Shown: positions 10,859 through 20,997 of the stretch, in pieces
Layout of the letters: each line of letters starts with the position of its first letter
Position numbering within the stretch: position 1 is the first letter of the stretch
NCBI GenBank assembly: GCA_947044405.1
Contig: CAMRHE010000652.1
Coordinates: 124,001 to 188,000 of the forward strand
Length of the DNA: 64,000 nt
From: Leptodactylus fallax
Taxonomy: Eukaryota; Chordata; Amphibia; Anura; Leptodactylidae
Direction of reading: 5' to 3'
Position numbers and translations under genes: made by a program
The notes under the pieces: model-generated
The model's database searches: none
Seen by the model: only the letters and a program-made list of their open reading frames with translations
Told to the model about the DNA's origin: nothing

Positions 10859-13166
10859 CAAGAAACAAAAAAAAAAAAAAAAAAGTAAAATATCCACATA
10901 ATCAAAAAAGAAACATCTGAAAATACAGCAAAACCAAGAGAGCAGGTTGCTTTTATCCTAGTCACCCATAGCAATATGAAATAAATCTGAGCATCAATAA
11001 AACTAGGTTCACATGTGCGCCGGGTGTCCGTCCAACAAAGACCCGTCAGAAATTCCCGGACAAATAAGTGCTGCAAGTCTGAATTTTTGTCTAGCGATTC
11101 CAGTTAAAAAATGGACATCCAACGGACCTTATCATAGTCAATTGGGTCCCTCTGGCTCTGTTTGGGTCCATTTTTCCGTTCTTTTGGTCCTCCGAAAGAC
11201 CTGACAAACGGACACCTGGCGCGGATGTGAGCCTAGACTAACAAGGACTCACCAATAATATTTTATATTAATTACCAATTAAAATGGGTTAACCCTTTGA
11301 TTAAAAAGTAAAAAAAAGTTATAAACAACATTAAGCTGCTGCATGAGCCGGATCGATGGTTGTAAAACATCCATGTGCCGCCTCCACGGCCCCATTCACT
11401 GCTCTCAGTGAGCCCGGCCCACAAAACAGAAAGGAATAGGACTTGTTCTGAGTTTCGCCCTGGGTTCACGAATACATGGTCGTGTGTACGGGACAATAGA
11501 AATGAATAGGCCAGCGTGTAAGCCGTGAGAAACACAACTAGTACACTGACAATACATATGGTCATGTTTATGAGGCTGTAGGGGCAAAATCAGTAATGGG
11601 GCCCCTACCTGCCATATAGAATAATAGTATATTTTATGTGGCAGAGGAATGTTCTGAGCACCTTCAGGTCCCTGGGCCTGGTAATGACTGCTACCTATGC
11701 ACTCCCTATAGCTACGCCCCTGTGTAGGGGTCTCTATGTCTTTAGAGTGCACCTAAACTTTTGAACGACTTTGGATTTTCTGGCAGCATTTGTACTTTAT
11801 TAAGAAATTTTGTGAGCTTTTTGTGTGCATTTTTCTGTGAAATCCTTCGCTTCTTCATTCTCTCTCTTATTTCTGTATAGATATCTGTACACAGCTTTCC
11901 CTAGGTAGGACGGCTCCTGTATAATGCAGGGAAGCTGAGGCTGCTGCTACCTCTAGGAATAATACAAGCATCTGTGATCTTGGTGTCATATGAAGGCAGA
12001 GAATCTCATCTTTCATAGGACTCCAGAATCACTGATCTAGGTTTTATACTTCTCTTTGAAGTCACTCTCCTCCCACCCCCTTAGCGTCTCTGTATTAGGC
12101 TATATTCACATTGACTGAGCCGAGACTCGGCCGTGTGTTTTATGGATCTGTACGCCATCCTTTGTTTCACCGACCCATTCACCTCAATAGGTGAATTGGA
12201 TCTGTGAAAACGCATCCAATAGTCAAATCTGAGAAGAAAAAAAAAAAAAGATCACGCTCTTTCACAGACCACAGGGGCGGCACGATCCATTTAGTCAGGC
12301 TCTTATATGTGAACCCGTCCACCGGAACTCCAGTGAAAAGGGTTGTACAAATTTTGTAAAGAGAACGCCACGGCCAACTAGATTTCTCCCTGTAGCCTAC
12401 GTATGGGAAAATGTAGCATTGCGTAGCGAACATGCACATTAATGGCCATTTATGCAATATATGCACAGTCTGCCAGAACAAGGGTATCACTTAATGGGGC
12501 CATGCCACAAAAACTACTCATTCTCTATCAACACCCTATCAGTGGGAGTCTGACCCCCCTGGGATCCCGAGAATGGGGGTCCTTTCCCCCTACTGCAGAT
12601 TCAGCCTGACCGCAGTGAGGCTGAACATGTGGTAGTGGACGGTGCTCCTATTGAAGTGAATGGGAGCACAGTCCACCACCATTCATGCCTACACTCAGCC
12701 TGGCTGCAGTCAAGGAGGAAAGGGTCTACTGTGCTCGCCTCGTGGCATAACCCTTTAAAGAGAGGCTTTCCATTCCAAGTGATAGAGTGCGTTTCCTAAT
12801 AGCGGACTCTCATGATGTCTGTATGAGGTCACCCAGTGCAGAAAGGACTTATAGCTGGGATTCCGCACGAGCGCCTGCGCTGATGTGCTGGGAAGGGGTT
12901 AATACAGAAACCCACAGTCCCTATATGTCCTGCCTGACATGTCCGAGAAGAGAAAATCTCCAATAATCTTCCTCTGAGCCTTCTAGGAAAACAACATGTG
13001 GATATCGACTGATCCGACTGACTGGAGGAGGAAATCAGAGAAAGCTCAGCAGGTATCTGTGCCGTATACATCTCCTCCATTGGAAAGCAGGGAGACGGAT
13101 TTATGTAAACTCAGTCTGTAATGTATAAGGGAAGAAGAAAACACAAGATGTATGAAAGGCTCTTAC
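10859..13166. other. Last intron of the KRAB zinc-finger gene
   Basis: A 2.3 kb intron on the minus strand. It starts (in gene direction) with GTAAGAG at 13166 and ends in a long T-rich tract at 10862-10884. It contains a MITE-like repeat (11003-11236) and a partial TAGGCTATATTCACATT repeat at 12097. No further exon is recognised. Confidence 0.6.
11003..11236. repeat. MITE-like repeat, TAGGTTCACA family
   Basis: The left end CTAGGTTCACATGTGCGCC is the inverted counterpart of GGCGCGGATGTGAGCCTAG at the right end. Same family as 2321-2519. Confidence 0.65.
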
Positions 13167-13218
13167 CCTTCTCTGACATGGCTACGAGTCCACTCATCAT
13201 CGATCCAGCAAAATGTTC
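13167..13218 (-). CDS. KRAB zinc-finger gene, short linker exon
   Basis: A 52-bp exon with acceptor TTACAG (ending 13219) and donor GTAAGAG (from 13166). It enters in phase 0 and leaves one base (G), which pairs with GT of GGTGAAGATTGG in the finger exon. It encodes EHFAGSMMSGLVAMSEK. Phase compatibility on both sides is the main evidence; the exon is otherwise unremarkable. Confidence 0.6.
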
Positions 13219-13848
13219 CTGTAAGGATTCCACTAATAAGTTATTATTATATCAAGAAAAAGTAAAAAAAAACAGTCCCTAAAATGTGGAAATTTCAGAC
13301 AGGATCAACATTCACCAAATATTTTACACCTCAACATCTGTTATTTTGCTGCATGAAATGATCGGAGTCTCTCCTGGAGTGGACAACTCAGATCATGGAC
13401 ACCAGAACTTAGGTTATTCAGAGACGTCACTGCTTTTACTGCCTTTTGTGGTGACCTTACTATGTAAAGCTGCTCACTGTATTTCTCCCACGTATATATC
13501 AGTATATATGTATCATGTCCCACCTTAGAGTCTGGTGTCCATAAATCAGGGGTCATTGACTCTTAGCAGCAGCTGACTGGCATTGTGCTGTTATTTAGTC
13601 CATGATTTCCATCTACACTGCAGAACTAGACATTTATCTACACTGAAGATCAACTACCAAGTCGATGTCCAAACAGGTGGAAGTTTACCACAATCTATTA
13701 CGGAACCAGAAACCATTTGTAGCCACGACCGAGCACAGCCAACAATATCATCCAATAGAGCGGACACTCCACTGCTGCTGAGACGTGTAGTAGAAAGCTT
13801 CATGACATCAATCTATAGAGGATTTACAGACATCTCAGCTTCATCTAC

Positions 13849-13949
13849 CTGGTGATCCAGTGGGACATTCTGCTCTGCATCCTCTGGACAATCCTGGGAA
13901 TATGGAGGACTGGGACATCTCTCTGGTGGATTCCTCTGACCGGATCCAT
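13849..13949 (-). CDS. KRAB zinc-finger gene, proline-rich linker exon
   Basis: A 101-bp exon with acceptor TTCCTATAG and a weak donor GTAGATG. It encodes DGSGQRNPPERCPSPPYSQD and then CPEDAEQNVPLDHQ. Exons reading (R)RNPPERCP..PLYSQDCPEE are a familiar part of Xenopus-type zinc-finger genes, between the KRAB-like exon and the fingers. It takes one base from the KRAB exon to complete its first codon and ends in phase 0. Confidence 0.8.
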
Positions 13950-14069
13950 CTATAGGAAATATACACAGTGACTGAATACATTGTCTATATGTGATGAGCA
14001 GATGATGGGGGAGTCTAGGTGACCCTCATACCTGGTCTCTCCTCTATCATCAGGAAGGTCTCCTCTTAC

Positions 14070-14193
14070 CTGCTGATGTGAGGGGCTGCTGATCCTCCAT
14101 CATGACCTCCTTGTACAGATCCTTGTGTCCTTCTAAATACTCCCACTCCTCCATGGAGAAATAGACAGTGACATCCTGACACCTTATAGGAAC
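14070..14193 (-). CDS. KRAB zinc-finger gene, KRAB A-box exon
   Basis: A 124-bp exon between acceptor TTGTCAG and donor GTAAGAGG. The translation contains [20 protein letters not shown] and then [13 protein letters not shown], a clear KRAB A box: DV.VYFS.EEWE.L....LYK.VMME. In tetrapods this box recruits co-repressors such as TRIM28; the MLE-type end is replaced here by MMEDQ. The exon length is close to the usual KRAB A exon. It stays open and in phase with its neighbours, so selection on the protein is plausible. Confidence 0.88.
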
Positions 14194-14276
14194 CTGACAA
14201 CACAATGATACAGTCATCCCCAGAGCCCTCCCTTGGTGTTCTTGTATAATGTCCCAGCATTCCCAGCAGCGCTCAC

Positions 14277-14444
14277 CTCTCCGCTCAGCAGCTCAGTGAT
14301 CCTGCTGGTAAGTTCTAGGATCTTCTGCTCATGTCTCAGTGAATGAGGTGGAGGCTCGGTGATGGGGCTCGGGGTCCTGCTCCATCCTCCTGACACACGG
14401 GGTGTCACACACTCACCAGACGACTTCTTCACTACTGTGTAATC
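14277..14444 (-). CDS. KRAB zinc-finger gene, second coding exon
   Basis: A 168-bp exon, phase 0 on both sides, with acceptor CATACACAG and donor GTGAGCG. It encodes [20 protein letters not shown] and ends [19 protein letters not shown]. The closing helix repeats the pattern at the end of the preceding exon (ILELALEIISLITGE), as in frog zinc-finger families. Confidence 0.8.
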
Positions 14445-14559
14445 CTGTGTATGGTGAGACACTACAGATCACTACAGAGATTCTAAGAATCCTTCACCTG
14501 TCCAGTCATTTCCCTGGTTTATTCCTAGAGATAAGAGTGATGTCATGTGAGACTCTCAC

Positions 14560-14677
14560 CTCTCCAGTGATCAAGGAGATGATCTCCAGGGCGAGCTCTA
14601 ATATCCTTGTAGACATGTGGTTTCTGGCCTCGGCCATCCCTGGTGGGTCATTGGTGGAAAGGACCATCGTCTTGTAC
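14560..14677 (-). CDS. KRAB zinc-finger gene, first coding exon
   Basis: Acceptor TTCTCCCTCAG, donor GTGAGAGTC. The first ATG (14667-14665) starts MVLSTNDPPGMAEARNHMST and continues RILELALEIISLITGE; a second ATG at residue 11 (MAEARNHMS) is an equally plausible start, since frog homologues often begin M-D/A-x-x-R-N-x-M-S. The exon ends in phase 0. The 5' UTR exon is probably the one near 18.0 kb. Confidence 0.78.
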
Positions 14678-14818
14678 CTGAGGGAGAACAAGGAGGACGA
14701 GGGTAAGATCCCATCTGGAAGAACGTCTTATGTGAATCTCATAGTAACGACTCACAGGACGGGTCATTAATGTTATTCTGATAAAACCTCTCATGTTACT
14801 GCTTAGTATAGTGTAGAC

Positions 14819-16163
14819 CAGGGGTCGGCAACCTATGGCACGTGTGCCACTCTTGGCACGCGAGGCTTATTTCCCTAGCACGGCAGCCCGAGTCCTCACC
14901 CAGCAGTTTCGATCGGACCAAACACGTCCGAAACGAAACTGCTATTATTATACTGAGGGGTCTCTTCAGACCCCCGAGTATAATAAGCGGAGCCCCCGGG
15001 GAGGTGATCAAACATAAAAAACAATATTACTCACCATTCCACGCTCCGCAGTCGCTCTGTACTCTTCAGGCACTTCTGCCTGAAGTCAGCTGACAGGGCC
15101 TCAGGGGTCGCGTCTGCGTCTGACGTCATTACGCATAATGACGCAACGTGACCCCTGAGACTCAATGAGCGGTCGCTGACTACAAGCAGAAGCGCCGGAA
15201 GATACAGAGCGGCTGCGGAGCGTGGAATGGTGAGTTACATTGTTTATTTTATGTTTGTCACCTCTCTTCGCCCTCCACTTATTATACTCTGTGGTCTGAA
15301 GAGACCCCACAGTATAATAATAGCTAGTGAGTGGCACAAATTGGAATATTATAAAAGTTAGAATATTATACCGTGTGCAGGGGCTACTATGGAGGATAAC
15401 ACAGTGTGCTGGGGCCACTATGGAACATAATACCGTGTGCAGGGACCGCTATGACATATAATACCGTGTGCAGGGGCCACTATGGGACATAATACCGTGT
15501 GCAGGGACCGCTATGGGACATAATACCGTGTGCAGGTGCCGCTATGGGACATAATACCGTGTGCAGGGGCCACTATGGGACAAATACTGTGCGCAGAGGC
15601 CGCTATGGGACATAATACCGTGTGCAGAGGCCGCTATGGGACATAATACCGTGTGCAGGGACTGCTATGGGATATAATACCAGTGCAGGGACCACTATGG
15701 GACATTATTCTGTATAACGGTGTGTTTTCTATATTAAGGATGTGTTTTTGCACAGAAAACTCAGGCTTTGTTTTTTTTTTTTTTTTTGTGCAAAAATGCA
15801 CCAGTTTTACATCGAATGAAAAAGTTCCAGTGGCCTAAGAGTATAGCTGCTTCCAGATACATAGTGTGTATTCACCATAAGGTGCCGCCATACGCTGCTC
15901 CTGGACACATTTACCACTAATTGGGGGCTGCACATGGACTTTCTTTGCTTCTAATCAGAAAGTACAGGAGCGCCCCAGGAAATAGCAGTAAGCGCATGTG
16001 TCCTGAAACATCTGGTGGCAGCACTCCTGTGTTATGGTTTGTGGTATATGACTTTAGTTTAGGGGTCGTCAGACTTACAATTATTAACCGGCACTCCGAG
16101 GACCTCATCTTTGATTTTTTAATTAAAATCGGCAGGCCAAACAAAAAAGGTTGCCTACCCCTG
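14819..16163 (+). mobile_element. hAT-type non-autonomous element E1
   Basis: Termini CAGGGGTCGGCAACCTATGG (left) and, inverted, CAGGGGTAGGCAACCTTTT (right) are hAT-like. The flanking 8-mers GTGTAGAC and GTATAGAG match at 6 of 8 positions, a decayed hAT target duplication. Contents from left to right: a left arm, a palindromic module (14943-15325) with CRE core TGACGTCA at 15121 and outward GTGAGT donors (minus 15034-15029, plus 15230-15235), a minisatellite of about eleven units (15355-15715), and a right part that contains a poly-T tract. No transposase. E2 at 52587 is the same element inverted. It lies in intron 1 of the KRAB zinc-finger gene. Confidence 0.85.
15355..15715. repeat. About 31-bp minisatellite in E1, about 11 units
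   Basis: The unit is CCGTGTGCAGGGGCCACTAT plus GGGACATAATA. Only about four units are present in the sister element E2, so copy number differs between copies of the same transposon. Confidence 0.9.
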
Positions 16164-16235
16164 GTATAGAGTATATAGTGTATAGTATATAACATAAAGT
16201 GTATATAGTGTATAGTATATAGTATAGTGTAGACA
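16164..16235. repeat. Low-complexity GTATATAGT tract
   Basis: Irregular repetition of TATAGTGTATAGTATATA directly after the end of E1. Confidence 0.7.
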
Positions 16236-16364
16236 ATGACATAATAGTCAATTCTCCGTCCTCCCAAAAATGAATTATAGTGAATCAATACATTATATGA
16301 AGACCAACAGTGGTGACATCAGAAAATACAACTTGTCCTGCCAGAAAGAATCCCTCATCTTAGT

Positions 16365-16545
16365 AATTTATTTATTTCTCTTACTTATATAGCGCCATCA
16401 TATTCCGCAGCGCTGTACATACACGGTCAGTCACTGCCCCATATAGGGCTCACAATCTATATTCCCTATCAGGATGTCTTTGGAGTATCCGGAGGAAACC
16501 CTGGCAAACACAAGGAGAACATACAAACGCCAGCGCTGTGAAACT
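16365..16545 (-). repeat. tRNA-derived SINE, 3' part
   Basis: The reverse complement gives GTTTGTATGTTCTCCTTGTG, GGGTTTCCTCCGGATACTCC and the tail GCGGAATATGATGGCGCTAT, the same body and tail as the SINE at 5425-5668. The tRNA-like head is absent. Confidence 0.8.
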
Positions 16546-16872
16546 ACAACTCCCAGCATGCATACTTGTTTAGCTGTTCTTAAGACACCTATAAAAGTGA
16601 GTGCTGCATTCTGGGAGATGTAGTTTCACACCAGCTGTAGATGTGATGGTTGCCGAATCCTGCTCTGTATAGATGATAAGAAAAAATATATAAGAATCTC
16701 GGAAGAAAATAAAAACAACAAAACATTATATCCCGAAGAATCAAACAGACTGGACACTAACCGGTCAATATCAGACAAAAAGATGTACAATAATAGTTGT
16801 GAGGTCCACATATAGTCTGCCCATAATAACAACAGAGGAATAAAGGTGAAGACTGACCCTAGAAGCAATCTA
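16546..16872. other. Palindromic ACTACAACTCCCAGC repeat and spacer
   Basis: AAACTACAACTCCCAGCATG at about 16543-16562 is mirrored by CTGGGAGATGTAGTTTCAC at about 16611-16629, and a GGTTGCCGAATCCTGCTCTG end follows. It resembles the 9568-9710 element. Each arm is a good match to the ZNF143-type motif. The remainder to 16872 is AT-rich with nothing else recognised. Confidence 0.5.
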
Positions 16873-17988
16873 CAGCCTGCTGGGAGTTGTAGTGCAGCCC
16901 CCTAGGAATAAATCCCGGCCATTCCTGCTCCTCTCTCCTCCTCCATATTGTGTCGGGGCTCCCGGTAACCTCCTCTCCTCACTTACCTATAACCCCAGCA
17001 GTAGTGTCCAGTCTGCAGCCTGCTGGGAGTTGTAGTGCAGCCCCCCTAGGAATAAATCCCGGCCATTCCTGCTCCTCTCTCCTCCTCCATATTGTGTCGG
17101 GGCTCCCGGTAACCTCCTCTCCTCACTTACCTATAACCCCAGCAGTAGTGTCCAGTCTGCAGCCTGCTGGGAGTTGTAGTGCAGCCCCCTAGGAATAAAT
17201 CCCGGCCATTCCTGCTCCTCTCTCCTCCTCCATATTGTGTCGGGGCTCCCGGTAACCTCCTCTCCTCACTTACCTATAACCCCAGCAGTAGTGTCCAGTC
17301 TGCAGCCTGCTGGGAGTTGTAGTGCAGCCCCCTAGGAATAAATCCCGGCCATTCCTGCTCCTCTCTCCTCCTCCATATTGTGTCGGGGCTCCCGGTAACC
17401 TCCTCTCCTCACTTACCTATAACCCCAGCAGTAGTGTCCAGTCTGCAGCCTGCTGGGAGTTGTAGTGCAGCCCCCTAGGAATAAATCCCGGCCATTCCTG
17501 CTCCTCTCTCCTCCTCCATATTGTGTCGGGGCTCCCGGTAACCTCCTCTCCTCACTTACCTATAACCCCAGCAGTAGTGTCCAGTCTGCAGCCTGCTGGG
17601 AGTTGTAGTGCAGCCCCCTAGGAATAAATCCCGGCCATTCCTGCTCCTCTCTCCTCCTCCATATTGTGTCGGGGCTCCCGGTAACCTCCTCTCCTCACTT
17701 ACCTATAACCCCAGCAGTAGTGTCCAGTCTGCAGCCTGCTGGGAGTTGTAGTGCAGCCCCCTAGGAATAAATCCCGGCCATTCCTGCTCCTCTCTCCTCC
17801 TCCATATTGTGTCGGGGCTCCCGGTAACCTCCTCTCCTCACTTACCTATAACCCCAGCAGTAGTGTCCAGTCTGCAGCCTGCTGGGAGTTGTAGTGCAGC
17901 CCCCTAGGAATAAATCCCGGCCATTCCTGCTCCTCTCTCCTCCTCCATATTGTGTCGGGGCTCCCGGTAACCTCCTCTCCTCACTTAC
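16873..17988. repeat. 143-bp tandem repeat, about 7.8 near-identical copies
   Basis: The unit contains CAGCCTGCTGGGAGTTGTAG, GGAATAAATCCCGGCCATTC, GTGTCGGGGCTCCCGGTAAC and CCTCTCCTCACTTACC. Copies are almost identical (one has an extra C). On the minus strand each unit carries GGTAAGTGAGG, a strong 5' splice site, and CTGCACTACAACTCCCAGCA, a ZNF143-like site. The array ends exactly at the donor of the presumed 5' exon of the KRAB zinc-finger gene. Confidence 0.95.
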
Positions 17989-18110
17989 CCCTTCACTCTT
18001 CAGGACAGGACACTCTCTACGTCACACACGTCCTCCTCATCACTAGTCATGTGACCCCCGTGATGTCACCGGAAGGGGCGGGGCCTACCGGGGTGACAGG
18101 AAGGAGGGGG
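17989..18110 (-). promoter_or_regulatory. Likely promoter and 5' UTR exon of the KRAB zinc-finger gene
   Basis: On the minus strand a CpG-rich block holds a GC box (GGGGCGGGG at 18076-18084), an ETS-like CCGGAAG (18069) and CRE-like sites (TACGTCAC at 18019, GTGATGTCAC near 18059). Next comes GTCCTGTCCTGAAGAGTGAA and then GGGTAAGTGAGG, a consensus donor with its GT at 17988-17987. There is no TATA box. Joining this exon to the coding exon at 14677 is inference; RNA data would be needed for the transcription start. Confidence 0.55.
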
Positions 18111-18117
18111 AGAGACT

Positions 18118-18835
18118 GTATACAGGAGGAGGGGGGTCTTACACGGGACTGTATACAGGAGGAGGGAGGGGGTTCTTACATGGGACTGTATACAGGAGGG
18201 GGTTCTTACATGGGACTGTATACAGGAGGAGGGAGGGGGTTCTTACATGGGACTGTATACAGGAGGAGGGAGGGGGGTCTTACATGGGACTGTATACACA
18301 AGGAGGGAGGGGAGTCTAACGTGAGACTGTATACAGGAGGGGTCTTACATGGGACTGTATACAGGAGGAGGTCTTACATGGGACTGTATACAGGAGGAGG
18401 GTCTTACATGAGGCTGTATACAGGAGGGAGGGGGATCTTACATGGGACTGTATACAGGAGGGGGGTCTTACATGGGACCGTATACAGGAGGAGGGAGGGA
18501 GGTCTTACATGGGACTGTATACAGGAGGAGGGAGGGGGGTCTTACACAGGACTGTATACAGGAGGGGTCTTACATTGGACTGTATACAGGAGGAGGTCTT
18601 ACGTGGGACTGTATACAGGAGGGAGGTCTTACGTGGGGCTGTATACAGGAGGGGGGTCTTACGTGGGACTGTATACAGGAGGAGGGTCTTACGTGGGACT
18701 GTATACAGGAGGGGGGTCTTACGTGGGACTGTATACAGGAGGGGGGTCTTACATGGAACTGTATACAGGAGGGGGGTCTTACATGGGGCTGTATACAGGA
18801 GGAGGTCTTACATGGGACTGTATACAGGACTAGGG
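18118..18835. repeat. G-rich minisatellite, about 30-bp units
   Basis: More than 20 variants of GGTCTTACATGGGACTGTAT plus ACAGGAGGAGGGAGG, with variable length in the G-rich part. It generates long overlapping open frames on both strands (GLYTGGGSYM-type repeats) that I regard as artefacts. Confidence 0.95.
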
Positions 18836-19129
18836 AGGGGGCTTTGATGGTACGCGCCCTTGGTACTGCAGATATCAGTGCTGTTTGTTTCGGCACTGAT
18901 CTCCCTTCACCATCAGAAGGGCGGGCCTTGGTGCTCAGCATCATGGCTAGACTGTGAGGGTTGCCCCCTCTGACAGTGCCAGGCTATGGAAGAGTACGGG
19001 GGGAGGGGGCAGCCCTTCTGACGGTGAGGGGGTATCTGTGTCAAAACTAACCCTTGAGTTCAGCGCACTGTCAGCTTTCTAGCATTATATAAATTCCTTT
19101 AACTGCCTCCAGTCTACCCCGCCGGCCCC
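18836..19129. other. Spacer with inverted CATCAGAAGGGC / GCCCTTCTGACGG pair
   Basis: CCATCAGAAGGGC at about 18910 and GCCCTTCTGACGGTG at about 19012 are complementary. No gene is recognised. Confidence 0.4.
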
Positions 19130-19640
19130 CTTTTTGACCACCTTGTCCATGCTGAGATTCTAGTCTAGTTTATAGTCAGTATGGAGGCCGAGGTATTTGT
19201 ATGAGCTGACTGATTCTACTACTTGCCCTTCGATAGTGATCGAGGAGACTTGTGAAGGGGCCTGTCCTAAGGCAATAAGCAGCTCCTTGGTTTTACCCAC
19301 GTTGAGTAGGAGGCCATTGTTAGTGCTCCACGATACAAAATCCTCCACCGCTGCCCTCTACTCCTTTTCGTTACTATTAGTCATACATCCCACTACAACA
19401 GTGTCAACAGAAAAATTCTGAAGATAGCAGAGGCCATATTCTGTGAAATGAGGAAGGGGGATAGCACCGTCCCTTGTGGTGCACCGATTTTGCTCTGCAC
19501 AGGATCAGCTAGGCACGACCCCAGTCTTACCAGTTGGGGTAATCCATCTCATTAATGGTTCCGCGACAGACATTAGTCTTAGTTTTCCTGCAAGTAAATT
19601 CGGCCTGATGATGTTGAAGGTGCTACTAAAGTCAAAAAAA
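19130..19640 (-). pseudogene. Decayed LINE reverse-transcriptase fragment
   Basis: Minus-strand pieces include GAPQGTVLSPFL (about 19470) and, from 19348 down, VEDFVSWSTNNGLLLNVGKT followed by KELL and YKYLGLHTDYKLD. These are RT palm and thumb signatures of a CR1/Rex1-group LINE. The catalytic (Y/F)xDD segment between them is lost to indels. It is a second, older relative of the fragment at 19900-20997. Confidence 0.75.
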
Positions 19641-19899
19641 AGGTTATTCTGACTGTTGGGCCTCGCCCCTCCAGGTGCATGTAAACCCTGTAAAAGAGGA
19701 AGTTGAGAGCATCATCCACACCTATACTGTGACAGCAAATTGCAGGCGATCGGGTTTAGGTGCCACACTCGATTTTAGGAGAGAGAGGACTAAGCATTCG
19801 AACACCTTCTTCACTTGTAATGTGCGATTGGACATAGTTTGTTGGGTCGCTGAGCCCTCTGTTCTTAGGTACTGGGATCAGCCATGATGTTTCCCAGAT
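19641..19899. other. Spacer, probably older LINE sequence
   Basis: Possible further minus-strand RT debris, without a motif I can name. Confidence 0.3.
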
Positions 19900-20997
19900 A
19901 TCAGGTATAATAATAATAATAGTCCTTTAATAGTCCCACAAGGGGGAAATTCAGTGTGTTACAGCAGCAAAGATAAGCAGATACAAATACAAATACAACA
20001 TGTACAGGAATGTTCCAAGGTGAGAGGCATTACATTGATAGCAGACAGACAGATAGGACGTAGCAGAGGGAGGGGGGGGGGGATATAACAGGCAGAGAGA
20101 TATTTCAGTTCTCTGTGTGTAATGATCTCCGCTTAGGTCGGTGTTGGTTGTACAGCCTAACCGCGGTGGGGAGGAAAGACTTCCGATAGCGCTCCTTCTC
20201 ACACCTAGGGTGGAGCAGTCGGTCACTGACAGTACTGCTCAGCGCGATCACAGTCTCATGCATGGGATGAGACTTCTTCTTCTGCATGGAGCTCACCACG
20301 GACAGTATCCTTCTGTCACCCACCACCTGCACTGGGTCCAGTGGGCTCCCCAGGACAGAGCTGGCCCTTCTAATCAGCTTGTCAAGTTTATTTCTGTCCC
20401 TGGTTGATATACTGCTCCCCCAGCAGGCCACTCCAAAGAAGATGGCTGATGCCGCTACCGAGTTGAAGAAAGTTCTAAGAAGTGCCCCCCGGATTCCAAA
20501 GGCTCTCAACTTCCTAAGCAGGTAGAGCCTGCTGTGGCCCTTCCTGTACAGGACCTCCATATGATCTGCCCAGTCCAGCTTATTATTAAGGAGCAAACCC
20601 AGGTACTTATAGGTGTTCACAATCTCGATGCCCGTCCCCAGGATGTCCACTGGTTTAGGAGGGCATCCGCATTTACGGAAGTCCACCACCATCTCCTTGG
20701 TCTTCCCAGTGTTAATCTTCAGGTGGTTCTGGTGGCACCAGTCCACAAAATCCTGGTTCAGTTCTCTGTACTCCCTGTCATCATCATCTGTGATGAGACC
20801 CACTATTGCAGAGTCGTCAGAATACTTCTGTAGGTAGCAGCTGGATGAGTTGCACCTAAAATCTGCAGTGTACAGTGTGAAGAGGAAAGGGGCAAGAACC
20901 GTACCCTGAGGTGCCCCCGTATTACAGATCACGGTATCTGACACACAGTCTTGGGCTCTCACATACTGAGGTCGGTTTGTGAGCTAGTCTAGGATCC
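19900..20997 (-). pseudogene. Rex1/CR1-group LINE, C-terminal RT and 3' tail
   Basis: From 20962 down to 20105 a 285-residue open frame holds the RT motifs NTGAPQGTVLAPFLFTLYT, YSDDSAIVG (catalytic DD), LKINTGKTKEMVVDFR and NTYKYLGLLLNNKLDW, ending with a conserved LLHPRCEKERYRKSFLPTAV. The 3' UTR contains AATTTCCCCCTTGTGGGACT and ATTAAAGGA and finishes in an ATT microsatellite, the usual tail of this LINE group. Upstream an in-frame TAG interrupts a (W)LTNRPQYVR stretch near 20984, and the N-terminal RT and endonuclease are missing, so this is a 5'-truncated copy. Confidence 0.88.

Noticed and set aside
12829..13080. 83-residue minus-strand frame in the zinc-finger intron
   Set aside because: No splice sites in phase with the neighbouring exons and no family signature.
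17952..18957. 293-residue GLYTGGGSYM-rich frame
   Set aside because: It spans a G-rich minisatellite with variable unit length and overlapping frames on both strands.
19951..20833. Plus-strand frames of 70-100 residues
   Set aside because: Shadows of the minus-strand LINE reverse transcriptase.
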